Source of the DNA: CAVHIG01 sp963636105
Lineage (GTDB): Bacteria > Bacillota > Clostridia > Peptostreptococcales > Anaerovoracaceae
Reading direction: 5' to 3'
Assembly: GCA_963636105.1 (NCBI GenBank)
Contig: CAVHIG010000001.1
Location: 1-64,000 of the forward strand
Length of the DNA stretch: 64,000 nucleotides
Of this stretch, positions 27,040 through 35,961 are shown piece after piece. The notes below the pieces were generated by a model that saw only the letters and a program-made list of their open reading frames with translations, was not told where the DNA came from and ran no database searches. Position numbers and translations under genes: made by a program. Within the stretch, counting starts at the first letter, position 1. Each line of letters opens with the position of its first letter.

Positions 27040-28275
27040 TTACTTTCTGAAGAAGTAGTCCGCCAATGCAAAGCCGCTGTCAAAGTACGCGCCCTTTTCA
27101 CCGGAAACCTCGGCAAATTTCTTGCTTGCGTCGGCCTCTGTGAGCTTTGTGCTGTCGTAGATTACGAAAGGTACCGGGTCTGAGGAGTGTGTCCTTATGG
27201 CAAGAGGTGTCCTGTGATCAGGCACTACGAGTGCGCGGAATTCCTCGCCTGTGCTCTTGAGGTAGTCGAAAATCGGCGCGAATACAAGCCTGTCAATATT
27301 TTCCATGCATGTAATCTTGCCCTCCATGTCGCCCTGGTGGGAGCATTCGTCCGTGCCCTCAAGGTGCATGTATACAAAGTCCTTGCCTTTTTTGAATTCC
27401 TCGATTGCGGCCTTTGCCTTGCCCTCGTAATTTGTATGGAGTGTGCCTGTAGCGCCCTCTACGTCCACGGAGTCGAGTCCGGCGCAGATTGCGATGCCCT
27501 TTATGAGGTCTACTGCCGAAATCGCCGTGCCCGTGATGCCATACTTGTCATAGAAGGATGAAAGCGCGGGCTTTTTGCCCTGACCCCATATCCAGAGTGT
27601 ATTTGCGGGATTGAGGCCCTTCTTTCTTCTCTCGACATTTACCGGATGGTCGTTTAAGAATTTGAAGCTCTCCTTCATCATGTTTGTGATAAATTCTACG
27701 CCTGCGCCCTGTGGAAGGTAGTCGCCCGCTCTTCTGCCGAGCACGTCGTGCGGCGGTGTAAGCTGGTAAGCAGTACTGCCCTCATGCACTATCATGCAAT
27801 GGCGGTAGCTTACTCCCGTGTAGAACTTGATAATTTCGTTTTCGAAATGCTCATTTGCGGCCTTTATGAGCTCATCGGCCTCAGCTGTTGTGATGTCGCC
27901 GGAGCTGTGATCCTTTATGATGAGATCGTCATAATTGTCTCCCGTCTGTGCCGGTGTGCCGTCCGCTCTCTCAAGCGTAATGATATTTGTCCTGAATGCC
28001 ACGTCTGTGTCGGACATATCTATGCCTATGCTGGCCGCCTCAAGCGGTGAACGTCCCGTAAGGTAAACGGCCGGATTGTAGCCCATTACCGAAAGGTTTG
28101 CGGCATCGCTTCCCGGTGCCACACCGTCCGGAATGGTCTTTACCGTGCCGACCTCGCCTACGGCCGCCGCCGCGTTTATATTGTCTATTTTTGCGACCTC
28201 AAGAGGAGTCTTTCCTCCGAGCGCTTCTACCTTGTCATCCCCTGCCCCATCGGGTACCAAAATAAAATACTTCAC
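27040..28275 (-). CDS. apgM: Cofactor-independent phosphoglycerate mutase, ApgM type (COG3635)
   Basis: This 411-residue alkaline-phosphatase-fold protein has VPDGAGDDKVEALGGKTPLEVAKID at the N-terminus, the phosphoserine region PDGVAPGSDAANLSVMGY, and VVPDHRTPLAIRTHSSDPVPFVIYD near the end. ApgM interconverts 2- and 3-phosphoglycerate. Some bacterial members of this family are instead labelled proposed homoserine kinases. The 3-base spacing to serC favours supplying 3-phosphoglycerate for serine synthesis. The start is GTG with AGGAG upstream. Four bases separate it from dacF. Confidence 0.85.
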   Translation of the reverse strand: MKYFILVPDGAGDDKVEALGGKTPLEVAKIDNINAAAAVGEVGTVKTIPDGVAPGSDAANLSVMGYNPAVYLTGRSPLEAASIGIDMSDTDVAFRTNIITLERADGTPAQTGDNYDDLIIKDHSSGDITTAEADELIKAANEHFENEIIKFYTGVSYRHCMIVHEGSTAYQLTPPHDVLGRRAGDYLPQGAGVEFITNMMKESFKFLNDHPVNVERRKKGLNPANTLWIWGQGKKPALSSFYDKYGITGTAISAVDLIKGIAICAGLDSVDVEGATGTLHTNYEGKAKAAIEEFKKGKDFVYMHLEGTDECSHQGDMEGKITCMENIDRLVFAPIFDYLKSTGEEFRALVVPDHRTPLAIRTHSSDPVPFVIYDSTKLTEADASKKFAEVSGEKGAYFDSGFALADYFFRK

Positions 28276-28278
28276 CTT

Positions 28279-29379
28279 TTAATTTCTCCTATCATTTTCT
28301 GCCTCAAATTTCTTCATAAAGGCTATGAGCTTGTCTACGCCTTCTTCCGGCATAGCGTTGTAGATGCTGGCTCTCATGCCGCCTATTGAGCGGTGGCCGC
28401 CGAGGTTTACAAGGCCCTCTGCCTTTGCCTCCGCGATAAATTTTTTGTCGAGATCCGCGTCGCCCGTTACAAATACGACGTTCATAAGGGATCTGTCTTC
28501 CTTTGCGACAGGTGCCTTGAAGAGCTTGCTTTCATCTATGTAGTTATACAGCTTTTCAGCCTTTCTTACGTCCGCCTCGTGCATAGCGGCTACGCCGCCC
28601 TTTGCCTTGATCTCCTTGAATACTTCGCCCGCGATGTAGATGCAGAAGCAAGGAGGTGTGTTGTACATCGAGCCATTGTCCGCGTGAATTTTGTAGTCCA
28701 GGTATGTAGGGCAGTTTTTGTCAGCAAAGCCCAGCAGGTCCTCTCTTACTATGACGATGGTCACACCCGCGGGAGCTACGTTTTTCTGAGCGCCGGCATA
28801 GATGAGTCCAAATTTTGTAACGTCTATATCCTCGGAAAGGATGCAGGATGACATATCAGCTACGAGAGGAATGTCGCCTGTGTCCGGAACGAAGGAGTAA
28901 TGTGTGCCGTAGATTGTATTGTTGTATGTGATATGTACATAATCAGCGTCAGCTCTGAAGCTGCTCTTGTCTACGCGCGGAATATATGAAAACTTGCTGT
29001 CCTCGGAGGACGCTACGATATTTACATCTCCGAATTTCTTTGCTTCCGCGGCTGCCTTCTTTGCCCAGGTGCCTGTTACGATGTAGTCGGCCTTCTTGGA
29101 ATTTCTCATGAGATTGAGCGGTACCATAGCAAATTGCAATGTGCCGCCGCCCTGCAAAAACATTACCTTGTAGTTGTCCGGAATATTCATAAGATCTCTC
29201 AAGTTCTTCTCGGCATCCTGTATAATCGCCTCGAAGTCCTTTGATCTGTGGCTCATCTCCATAACAGACTGTCCGCAGCCCTTGTAATTTGCAAGATTTT
29301 CCGCAGCTTCCTCAATGACGCCGAGCGGCAGCATGGACGGACCTGCTGAAAAATTGTATACTCTGTTTTCTGTATTCAT
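28279..29379 (-). CDS. serC: Phosphoserine aminotransferase
   Basis: This 366-residue PLP enzyme makes 3-phosphoserine from 3-phosphohydroxypyruvate and glutamate. NFSAGPSMLP at the start, MFLQGGGTLQFAMVP, the PLP lysine in YAGAQKNVAPAG, and GGHRSIGGMRASIYNAMP at the end are all family blocks. GGAGGTG precedes the ATG. It is the first gene of serC-apgM-dacF-uvrC and is divergent from serA, with a shared symmetric promoter region. Confidence 0.96.
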   Translation of the reverse strand: MNTENRVYNFSAGPSMLPLGVIEEAAENLANYKGCGQSVMEMSHRSKDFEAIIQDAEKNLRDLMNIPDNYKVMFLQGGGTLQFAMVPLNLMRNSKKADYIVTGTWAKKAAAEAKKFGDVNIVASSEDSKFSYIPRVDKSSFRADADYVHITYNNTIYGTHYSFVPDTGDIPLVADMSSCILSEDIDVTKFGLIYAGAQKNVAPAGVTIVIVREDLLGFADKNCPTYLDYKIHADNGSMYNTPPCFCIYIAGEVFKEIKAKGGVAAMHEADVRKAEKLYNYIDESKLFKAPVAKEDRSLMNVVFVTGDADLDKKFIAEAKAEGLVNLGGHRSIGGMRASIYNAMPEEGVDKLIAFMKKFEAENDRRN

Positions 29380-29443
29380 TATCCCACCTCCAAAAGTTAT
29401 CTGTATGCTGCCCTTCTACATGCAAAAGGCAAAACTTATCATT

Positions 29444-29482
29444 ATTTTACCACTTTACGTCGCTCGGGTAAAGTGGTAGAAT
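29444..29482. promoter_or_regulatory. Mirror-image overlapping promoters of serC and serA
   Basis: TACCACTTTAC (29448-29458) and GTAAAGTGGTA (29468-29478) form an 11-bp perfect inverted repeat. Read leftward it gives TTTACC - 17 bases - TAAAAT (29444-29449) for serC; read rightward TTTACG (29454-29459) - 17 bases - TAGAAT (29477-29482) for serA. Both -10 boxes carry the extended TGG. Each -35 lies in the arm that holds the other promoter's upstream -10 region. Confidence 0.7.
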
Positions 29483-29576
29483 AGGCATATTGGGCAAATA
29501 ATTTTACGCTTTCACGAATATATACATTTTCACAAAGCGTGATTTATTTAAAAATTTTTTACTTTAGGGGTGCTTT

Positions 29577-30743
29577 ATGTATAAAATTGCTACTTTAAAC
29601 AAAATTTCACCCGTAGGTCTTGCCGACTTTACGGATGACTATCAGATCACAGAGGATCTAAACGAGGCAAACGGAATCCTCGTAAGAAGCCAGGATATGC
29701 TCACTATGGATTTTTCACCAAATCTCATGGCCATCGCAAGAGCCGGAGCCGGTGTAAATAACATTCCGCTCGACCGCTGTGCGGAGCAGGGCATAGTTGT
29801 ATTCAATACTCCGGGCGCAAACGCAAATGCCGTAAAGGAGCTTGTGGTAGCCGCTATGCTCATGGATGCGAGAAACCTCGCGGGTGCTCTCGATTGGGTA
29901 GGCAGCCTCGGCGATGAGGAGAATATCGCAAAGGCCGTAGAAAAGGGCAAGGGAAAATTTGCCGGAAACGAGCTCTATGGAAAATCCATATGCATTATCG
30001 GTCTGGGTGCTATAGGAGTGCTCGTGGCAAATGCCTGCGAGGATCTCGGAATGAAGGTTACAGGATATGCGCCATATATGTCAGTAATCGCTGCTCATGA
30101 TATGTCAAATACCATTCCTTTTGTAACAGAGCTTGATGATATACTTCCTAAATGTGACTATGTATCCGTGCATGTGCCTGTAAGAGACGATACAAAGGGC
30201 ATGATCAATGCCGATTTTATATCAAAGATGAAGGATGGCGCGGTGCTCATAAATTACTCGCGTGACAAGCTTGCTGTCGAGGATGATGTGCTGGCGGCTC
30301 TGGACAGCGGAAAGCTCAGAAAATACATCACTGACTTCCCGACAAATAAGGTATTCGGACATAAGAATGTCTTCTACACGCCGCACCTGGGCGCCTCCAC
30401 TGAGGAAGCCGAGGACAATTGCGCAAAGAAGGCAGTTGCCGCAATCAGAAACTACCTCGAAAGCGGAAATATCGAAAATTCCGTAAACATGCCCGCGTGC
30501 AGCCTCGGAAAGCTTACAAACTGCGCAAGAATCTGCATTATAAATAAAAATATCCCGACTATGCTCGGAAAAATCACGGGAATACTTGCAGACCTCGGCA
30601 TAAATATCGAAAATCTGCTGAATAAGAGCCGCGGCAATTATGCCTATACGATGCTGGACATCGACTCCGACATTGACGAGGACAAGCTTGCAGAGGCCCT
30701 CGCCATAGACGGAATACTCTCAGTAAGGGTTTTCAAGAAATAA
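29577..30743 (+). CDS. serA: D-3-phosphoglycerate dehydrogenase with C-terminal ACT domain
   Basis: This 388-residue NAD-dependent enzyme oxidises 3-phosphoglycerate, the first step of serine synthesis. The Rossmann motif IIGLGAIGVLVANA is near residue 141, the catalytic Arg region is NYSRDKLAVEDD, and the His loop is TPHLGASTEEAEDN. A single ACT domain (about residues 318-388, ARICIINKNIPTMLGKI) suggests serine feedback. It lacks the ASB domain of the long form. It is divergent from serC, with an 88-base leader, and followed by a strong terminator. Confidence 0.95.
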   Translation: MYKIATLNKISPVGLADFTDDYQITEDLNEANGILVRSQDMLTMDFSPNLMAIARAGAGVNNIPLDRCAEQGIVVFNTPGANANAVKELVVAAMLMDARNLAGALDWVGSLGDEENIAKAVEKGKGKFAGNELYGKSICIIGLGAIGVLVANACEDLGMKVTGYAPYMSVIAAHDMSNTIPFVTELDDILPKCDYVSVHVPVRDDTKGMINADFISKMKDGAVLINYSRDKLAVEDDVLAALDSGKLRKYITDFPTNKVFGHKNVFYTPHLGASTEEAEDNCAKKAVAAIRNYLESGNIENSVNMPACSLGKLTNCARICIINKNIPTMLGKITGILADLGINIENLLNKSRGNYAYTMLDIDSDIDEDKLAEALAIDGILSVRVFKK

Positions 30744-30775
30744 GCTTAGGCATGTATGCTCTTTTGACGCTATTG

Positions 30776-30820
30776 AAAAAGCAGGCCAAAATTTCACTTT
30801 TGGTCTGCTTTATTATTTTT
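30776..30820 (+). terminator. Terminator of serA
   Basis: AAAGCAGGCCAAAA (30778-30791) pairs with TTTTGGTCTGCTTT (30798-30811), one G-U pair, then a T-rich run. It may also work for the convergent BrkB-like gene. Confidence 0.85.
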
Positions 30821-30857
30821 TGAAATTTATATCCGGCTGCTGCGGATGCCATTTTAT

Positions 30858-31709
30858 CTACTCAGCGCTCGTATCCGCCCAGACTTTGTTGAAGAGCACG
30901 CCGAGCTCAAGCGCCCAGGCCAGGAAATAAAACCAGAAGAGCAGCGCCACAACCGAGGCCATGGAGCCGTAGAGTATGTCGTAATTCAGCATGTTGTTTT
31001 GCACATACATAAACCAAAGCGTGACAAGGAGCATGGCCACCGAGCCGAAAATGCTGCCCGGAATCAGGCTTTTAAATGGCACTCTCTCCTTTGGCAGCAT
31101 ATAATAGTTGTAGCTTACCATCATAAAATATAGCACCATGGCCACCGGCCAGCGCAGCAAGAGCCAAATCCTGCTTATCTGTATCCTCACGCCCGTGGTC
31201 TGCGTTATCAGGCCTGTGAAAAAATCCAGAAGAATTTCGCCATATACCAATATGATGAGCGCAAAAGCCAGTGTAAACAGCGTCAGCACGATGGTTTTTA
31301 TCGCGCGGAAGCGCTCAGCGAAGTATCCTCCCGTAGTCCTGCCACCGCTCATTGTATAATTTGCGATGCGTGCCATGGAAAATTGTGCTCTGGAGGCCGC
31401 CCATACTGCCATCAATATAAAGAAGAAATTCATCGTGCCTGTGCTCGAATATGAAAGCAGGCTGTCAATTATACCAATTCCGGCAAATTCGCTGCCAAGC
31501 CGCCTCTCCACCCACTCATTTAAAAATTCGAGCGAAATATCAAATACACCAAGCAGCTGCGAAAATACGATAATCATCGGCACAATAGACAGCAGGAAGT
31601 AAAAGGCCAGCTGCGCCGCAAAGCCCTGATAAAAGGGATCGCGAAACTGAGCAATTCCAAGAATTACCATTCTCCGGAATCGCTCCCTGCTCATTTTTTT
31701 AGCCATCAA
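30858..31709 (-). CDS. YihY/BrkB-family membrane protein
   Basis: This 283-residue integral membrane protein has about six helices and the family blocks AAQLAFYFLLSIVPMIIVF, FAERFRAIKTIVLTLFTLAFAL and FKSLIPGSIFGSVAMLL. The family was once called RNase BN by mistake; its role is unknown, and transport has been proposed. Its first codons overlap the rdgB stop by four bases, so it is coupled to the MFS-rdgB pair. Confidence 0.88.
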   Translation of the reverse strand: MMAKKMSRERFRRMVILGIAQFRDPFYQGFAAQLAFYFLLSIVPMIIVFSQLLGVFDISLEFLNEWVERRLGSEFAGIGIIDSLLSYSSTGTMNFFFILMAVWAASRAQFSMARIANYTMSGGRTTGGYFAERFRAIKTIVLTLFTLAFALIILVYGEILLDFFTGLITQTTGVRIQISRIWLLLRWPVAMVLYFMMVSYNYYMLPKERVPFKSLIPGSIFGSVAMLLVTLWFMYVQNNMLNYDILYGSMASVVALLFWFYFLAWALELGVLFNKVWADTSAE

Positions 31710-32311
31710 CGCGCAAGCTCCTCACTTTTCAGCTTTTCGCGAAGCAGCATAAGAGCCTTTCCTCTGTGGCTTATTCTATTCTTTTCTTCCGGCGTAAGCT
31801 CGCCAAAGGTCTTGTCAAAGCCCTCCGGCACAAAGAGAGGGTCATAGCCGAAGCCGCCTGTGCCCTTTATCTCCTCAGTGATATGGCCGTCGCATTCGCC
31901 GCGCGCTACTATCTTTCTGCCGTCAGGATATACCATCGTGATCACTGACACAAAGCGCGCCGTCCTCTTTTCATAAGGCACGCCCTTAAGACTTGCGAGC
32001 AGCTTTCTGTTGTTGTCCTCATAGGTGCAATCCTCTCCCGCATATCGCGCGGAATATACTCCCGGCTCGCCCGAAAGCGCGTCCACCATCAGACCCGAAT
32101 CGTCTGCTATTGTGATCTCGCCGCAGACCTTCATGATTTCATTGGCCTTCTTGAAGGAATTTTCCTCAAAGGTCTCGCCATCCTCTTCAATTTCAAATTT
32201 TGGTACTCCGGCCTCATCTCTTGAAATCACATTCATGCCAAATTCCTTTGTGATGGCTTCTATTTCCTTTATCTTGTCCTTGTTTTGTGTAGCTGCTACT
32301 ATTATACTCAT
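31706..32311 (-). CDS. rdgB: dITP/XTP pyrophosphatase (RdgB/HAM1)
   Basis: This 201-residue housecleaning enzyme hydrolyses dITP, ITP and XTP to the monophosphate. The N-terminal IVAATQNKDKIKEI, FEENSFKKANEI, ITIADDSGLMVDALSGEPGVYSARYAG and FGYDPLFVPEG, and late SHRGKAL are diagnostic. I chose ATG 32311, with AAGGAG 9 bases upstream; its ATGA overlaps the MFS stop. A longer frame to 32344 has no RBS. Confidence 0.95.
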   Translation of the reverse strand: MSIIVAATQNKDKIKEIEAITKEFGMNVISRDEAGVPKFEIEEDGETFEENSFKKANEIMKVCGEITIADDSGLMVDALSGEPGVYSARYAGEDCTYEDNNRKLLASLKGVPYEKRTARFVSVITMVYPDGRKIVARGECDGHITEEIKGTGGFGYDPLFVPEGFDKTFGELTPEEKNRISHRGKALMLLREKLKSEELAR

Positions 32312-33558
32312 TTCCCATTTCTCCTTTTTTGTGTTTTTGTACAATGCCTATACAGAAAGTAATTTCCCGCCGCCGAGGCCATGCATACAAAGAATACCAA
32401 TACCCATGCGGCTCTGAAGTCATGCGTTCTGAGAAATACCCCCATAAGTATCGGACCTGTCGCGCGTCCGAGTCCCTGCATTATGTCGTAGATGGACTGA
32501 AATCTCGCGCGATGCGTGGCCGGAGCGTTGTTTGCAATAAATACTCCGCAATTTGCCGAGCACATCACCTCTCCCGTGGACCACACGACCACGAGCGCGA
32601 GTATTATCGGAATGCTCGGCGCGATCGAATACAGGCCAAAACCTATCGCATACCATACGCCCGCCATCGCGATATTTTTCAACGAGTGATTTTTCTTGAA
32701 AAGCAGCACCATGAGCGGCGTAAGTATGAATACAGACAGGCCGTTTATCGAGGATATCATGCCCACGTATTTGGAGGCAATTGCCGAGCCAAAGGAATCC
32801 GCGAGGTGAAGCGGCATTACGTAGGAAATCTGCGCATAGGAGAAGGTATACCCTATCCCAAAAAGCGCAAACATAAATATAATAGGACGCTTCTTAAGCT
32901 CCTGAAGCAAGGTGCCGTCGCTGCCGCGCTCAAGGCTTCGCTCTGAATCGGCCTCAAGTGCGGAGAGCTCTTCGGCATTTGGTCTTTGATCCTTTATTCC
33001 GAAGCCTAAAATCAGCATGGCCATCATATTTATAATTGCCTGTCCCCAGAATATCCAGCTTGTGTAATTTTCAAACAGAAAGCCTGCGATGAGCGGTCCT
33101 ATCGCTATGCCGAGATTCAGCCCGAGATAGCAAAGGGACATGCTTTCCTGCCTGTTTTTTGGATTTGTGATGTCCATCATCATGGCGGACATTACCGGAT
33201 TTGCCATATTCATGCAGAAAAAGCCTACCATGATGAAGCCCACGATGGCTATCGTATTGCAATAAAATCCGCCTATGAAAAAACTTGTGTCCGTAATCAG
33301 AAGACAGATGATATAGACATGCTTTCTGTTGAACTTATCCGCCAGCTTGCCACCTATGACGGCCGCCGGCATATAGCTCAGCGAAAGGCCGAATAGAAAA
33401 TAGCTGACCGTCTGATCGCTCAATCCCAGCCTCGTGCTGAGCAGCATCGTGACAAAGGAATATACAAAGGCGCCCATCGCCGCGACTGTACGAGCTATCA
33501 GAATAATGTACACCTGCTTCGGCAGACCTCTGTATTGATCAATCAAATCAAAAAGCAT
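32308..33558 (-). CDS. Major facilitator superfamily transporter
   Basis: This 416-residue protein has 12 predicted membrane helices. The MFS loop-2/3 motif is GGKLADKFNRKHVYI. A long cytosolic loop (about residues 190-215) separates the halves. It resembles multidrug or sugar-efflux MFS proteins; the substrate is not readable. It is first in a coupled minus-strand set with rdgB and the BrkB-like gene. AAGGAG precedes the ATG. Confidence 0.87.
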   Translation of the reverse strand: MLFDLIDQYRGLPKQVYIILIARTVAAMGAFVYSFVTMLLSTRLGLSDQTVSYFLFGLSLSYMPAAVIGGKLADKFNRKHVYIICLLITDTSFFIGGFYCNTIAIVGFIMVGFFCMNMANPVMSAMMMDITNPKNRQESMSLCYLGLNLGIAIGPLIAGFLFENYTSWIFWGQAIINMMAMLILGFGIKDQRPNAEELSALEADSERSLERGSDGTLLQELKKRPIIFMFALFGIGYTFSYAQISYVMPLHLADSFGSAIASKYVGMISSINGLSVFILTPLMVLLFKKNHSLKNIAMAGVWYAIGFGLYSIAPSIPIILALVVVWSTGEVMCSANCGVFIANNAPATHRARFQSIYDIMQGLGRATGPILMGVFLRTHDFRAAWVLVFFVCMASAAGNYFLYRHCTKTQKRRNGK

Positions 33559-33644
33559 TTAGTTTTTCCGTCTCCTTTCTCATATATTTATATATTCTCT
33601 AAAATTGCTATTAAAAAGTCGTTTGGCTCAAGCTGCCTGCGGAT

Positions 33645-33674
33645 ATTTTATCATATATGAACGGATTTTGTAAA
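33645..33674 (-). promoter_or_regulatory. Promoter of the MFS-rdgB-brkB set
   Basis: On the minus strand TTTACA (33669-33674), 18 bases, then TAAAAT (33645-33650) with extended TGA. The leader is about 80 bases. Confidence 0.55.
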
Positions 33675-33838
33675 GTACCCCCTGTGCCTTTTCGATACAA
33701 AATTGCGGGTACTCGCGAACTAAATTGTCATAAAAACACAGACCACATACTCATCAGCCGGTATCCGTTTCTATACGCTCACTATACCCAAATGATAAGC
33801 ACATGGCCTGTCGTTTTTATACTATTATATTATTCTTT

Positions 33839-33982
33839 GAGGCCCAAGCTGCCTGAGGGATAATCTCTAAGTTTTCCATATGTAGTGAGGCCTAAGCTGC
33901 CTGAGGGACCATGTGTAAGTCGATTTGGTCCCGAAGGTAGGTGTAGGCCGAACATCCATGTGCAAGTCATTTGTTCTCAGGC
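33839..33982. repeat. 48-bp tandem repeat downstream of oppF
   Basis: Two clear units at 33839-33886 and 33887-33934 share GAGGCCYAAGCTGCCTGAGG. A third degenerate unit retains CCATGTGYAAGTC at 48-base spacing and overlaps the oppF stop codon. A separate fragment (CAAGCTGCCTGCGG) lies near 33629-33642. The 408-base gap 33559-33966 holds no gene that I can support. Confidence 0.8.
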
Positions 33983-34959
33983 TGAACTAAATGACACGCC
34001 ACAAAGCGTCCCGGTTTTACTTCCTTGAGAGCCGGAGCCTCCTGCGCGCAGCGCTCGCAAGCATGCGGGCATCTTGTGCGGAAATAGCAGCCGCTCGGCG
34101 GATTTACCGGGCTCGGGATTTCGCCGGTCAGCATTTCCTTGGATTCTCTCTTCCGCTCAGGATCCGGAATAGGTACCGCATCCAGAAGGAATTTTGTATA
34201 AGGATGCAAAGGATCCGCATATATATCCCTTGTCACGCCCAGCTCACAAATCTTTCCGAGGAACATCACGCATACGCGATCCGAAAGATAACGCACTACG
34301 GAAAGGTCATGCGAGATGAAAATATATGTGAGATTTCTCTCAGCCTGCAGCTTACCCAGCAAATTCAAAATCTGGGACTGTATGGATACGTCGAGAGCCG
34401 ATACCGGTTCGTCGCAGACGATGAGCCTTGGATTCAGAGCCAAAGCTCTTGCGATGCTCACACGCTGTCGCTGACCACCGGAAAATTGATGCGGATAACG
34501 GAACATAAATTCCGGACGTATACCGCACTTTCTCAAAAGATCCTCTACGATAGCATCCGCCTCTGCCTTTGTCTTTACAAGCTTATGCGTAAAGAGCGGT
34601 TCTGCCACTATATCTCTTATCTTGAGTCTTGGATTCAATGAAGCATACGGATCCTGGAAAACCATCTGCATTTGCTTACGCATATCACGCAGTTCCTCGA
34701 TCTTAAGCTTGCTCAAATCCTGACCATCGAAGATGACGCTGCCTCTTGTAGGCTCAAGCAGATGAAGAAGCAATCTTCCAAGTGTGGATTTTCCGCAGCC
34801 GGACTCACCTACAACACCGAGAGTCTCACCCTCGTAGACCTTTAGATTTACATCTGTAACAGCGTGGACAATGCCCTTGCTCTTTCCCCAGGAGCTGGAT
34901 ACAGTCTTAAATTCCTTTGTCAGGTCTATAGCCTCGACAAGAACCTTTTTATTTTCCAC
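33967..34959 (-). CDS. oppF: Oligopeptide ABC transporter ATPase OppF
   Basis: This 330-residue ABC ATPase has Walker [13 protein letters not shown], signature FSGGQRQRVSIARAL and Walker B LIVCDEPVSALD. The C-terminal oligopeptide extension (PVNPPSGCYFRTRCPHACERC) has the cysteine cluster common to OppD/OppF. It pairs with OppD to power peptide import. The start is GTG with AGGAGG nine bases upstream, overlapping the oppD end by 11 bases. Confidence 0.93.
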   Translation of the reverse strand: MENKKVLVEAIDLTKEFKTVSSSWGKSKGIVHAVTDVNLKVYEGETLGVVGESGCGKSTLGRLLLHLLEPTRGSVIFDGQDLSKLKIEELRDMRKQMQMVFQDPYASLNPRLKIRDIVAEPLFTHKLVKTKAEADAIVEDLLRKCGIRPEFMFRYPHQFSGGQRQRVSIARALALNPRLIVCDEPVSALDVSIQSQILNLLGKLQAERNLTYIFISHDLSVVRYLSDRVCVMFLGKICELGVTRDIYADPLHPYTKFLLDAVPIPDPERKRESKEMLTGEIPSPVNPPSGCYFRTRCPHACERCAQEAPALKEVKPGRFVACHLVQPENK

Positions 34960-35944
34960 TGTTCATCACCTCCTTGTTGTACAGGAAGCATCTTACCTTA
35001 TGCCCATCCTCAGTCTCATAAAGCTCTGGCTCGTACATCGTGCAGACCTTCATGGCCTTTTCGCAGCGTGGGCAGAAGCGGCAGCCCTGCGGCAGGTTGA
35101 GAAGATTAGGTACAAGGCCCTTGATGGTGTACAGCTCTTCTTTTTGCTCTGTCATCTTCGGTATGGAATTCATAAGGCCGAAGGTATAAGGATGCTTTGG
35201 CGATTTAAAGAGGTCTACAACAGACGCTTCTTCCATGATCTTGCCTGCGTACATTACATATACATAGTCGCAAAATTCTGCTACTACGCCCAGGTTATGC
35301 GTGATCATGATGACTGCTGTACCCTGATCCTTTTGCAGCTGTTTCATCAAATACAGTATCTGAGCCTCTATCGTTACATCAAGCGCCGTAGTCGGCTCGT
35401 CCGCTATCATAAGCTGTGGATTGCAGACCATGGCCATTCCTATCATGACACGCTGGCGAAGTCCGCCGGAGAGCTGATGAGGATATACGCTATAACGCTT
35501 TTCCGGCTCCGGAATACCTACTTTTCGGAAAATATCTATAGCACGCTCTTTGGCCTCAGCCTTGGAGACGTTCTCGTGTATCAAAATTGCTTCTGATACC
35601 TGTTTTCCTATTGTATATACAGGATTGAGCGAGGTCATCGGTTCCTGGAAAATCATAGATATGCGATTTCCTCTGATCTCATCCATTTCTTTCTTTGTTT
35701 TATCCAGAAGATTTTCACCGTCAAGCAAAATCTCGCCGGCTACAACTCTGCCCGGATATTGGAGAAGCTGCATAGTAGACATTGCTGTCATACTCTTGCC
35801 GCAGCCGGATTCACCAACCAAGCCTACGGCCTCTCCTCTTTTGACATTTATACTCACGCCATCTACGGCAGGTACAATGCCCTTTGAAGTAAAGAACTGC
35901 GTCTTTAGTCCTTTTATTTGAAATATAGATTCTGTATTGCTCAT
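34949..35944 (-). CDS. oppD: Oligopeptide ABC transporter ATPase OppD
   Basis: This 331-residue ATPase has Walker [13 protein letters not shown], signature [15 protein letters not shown] and Walker [13 protein letters not shown]. The C-terminal [23 protein letters not shown] cysteine region is typical of the family. It follows oppC with a 17-base gap. Confidence 0.93.
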   Translation of the reverse strand: MSNTESIFQIKGLKTQFFTSKGIVPAVDGVSINVKRGEAVGLVGESGCGKSMTAMSTMQLLQYPGRVVAGEILLDGENLLDKTKKEMDEIRGNRISMIFQEPMTSLNPVYTIGKQVSEAILIHENVSKAEAKERAIDIFRKVGIPEPEKRYSVYPHQLSGGLRQRVMIGMAMVCNPQLMIADEPTTALDVTIEAQILYLMKQLQKDQGTAVIMITHNLGVVAEFCDYVYVMYAGKIMEEASVVDLFKSPKHPYTFGLMNSIPKMTEQKEELYTIKGLVPNLLNLPQGCRFCPRCEKAMKVCTMYEPELYETEDGHKVRCFLYNKEVMNSGK

Positions 35945-35961
35945 AATGTCACCGCCTTACC

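Noticed and set aside
27036..27116. Longer start for the D-Ala-D-Ala carboxypeptidase
   Set aside because: It would overlap apgM by 77 bases and put 27 polar residues before the signal peptide.
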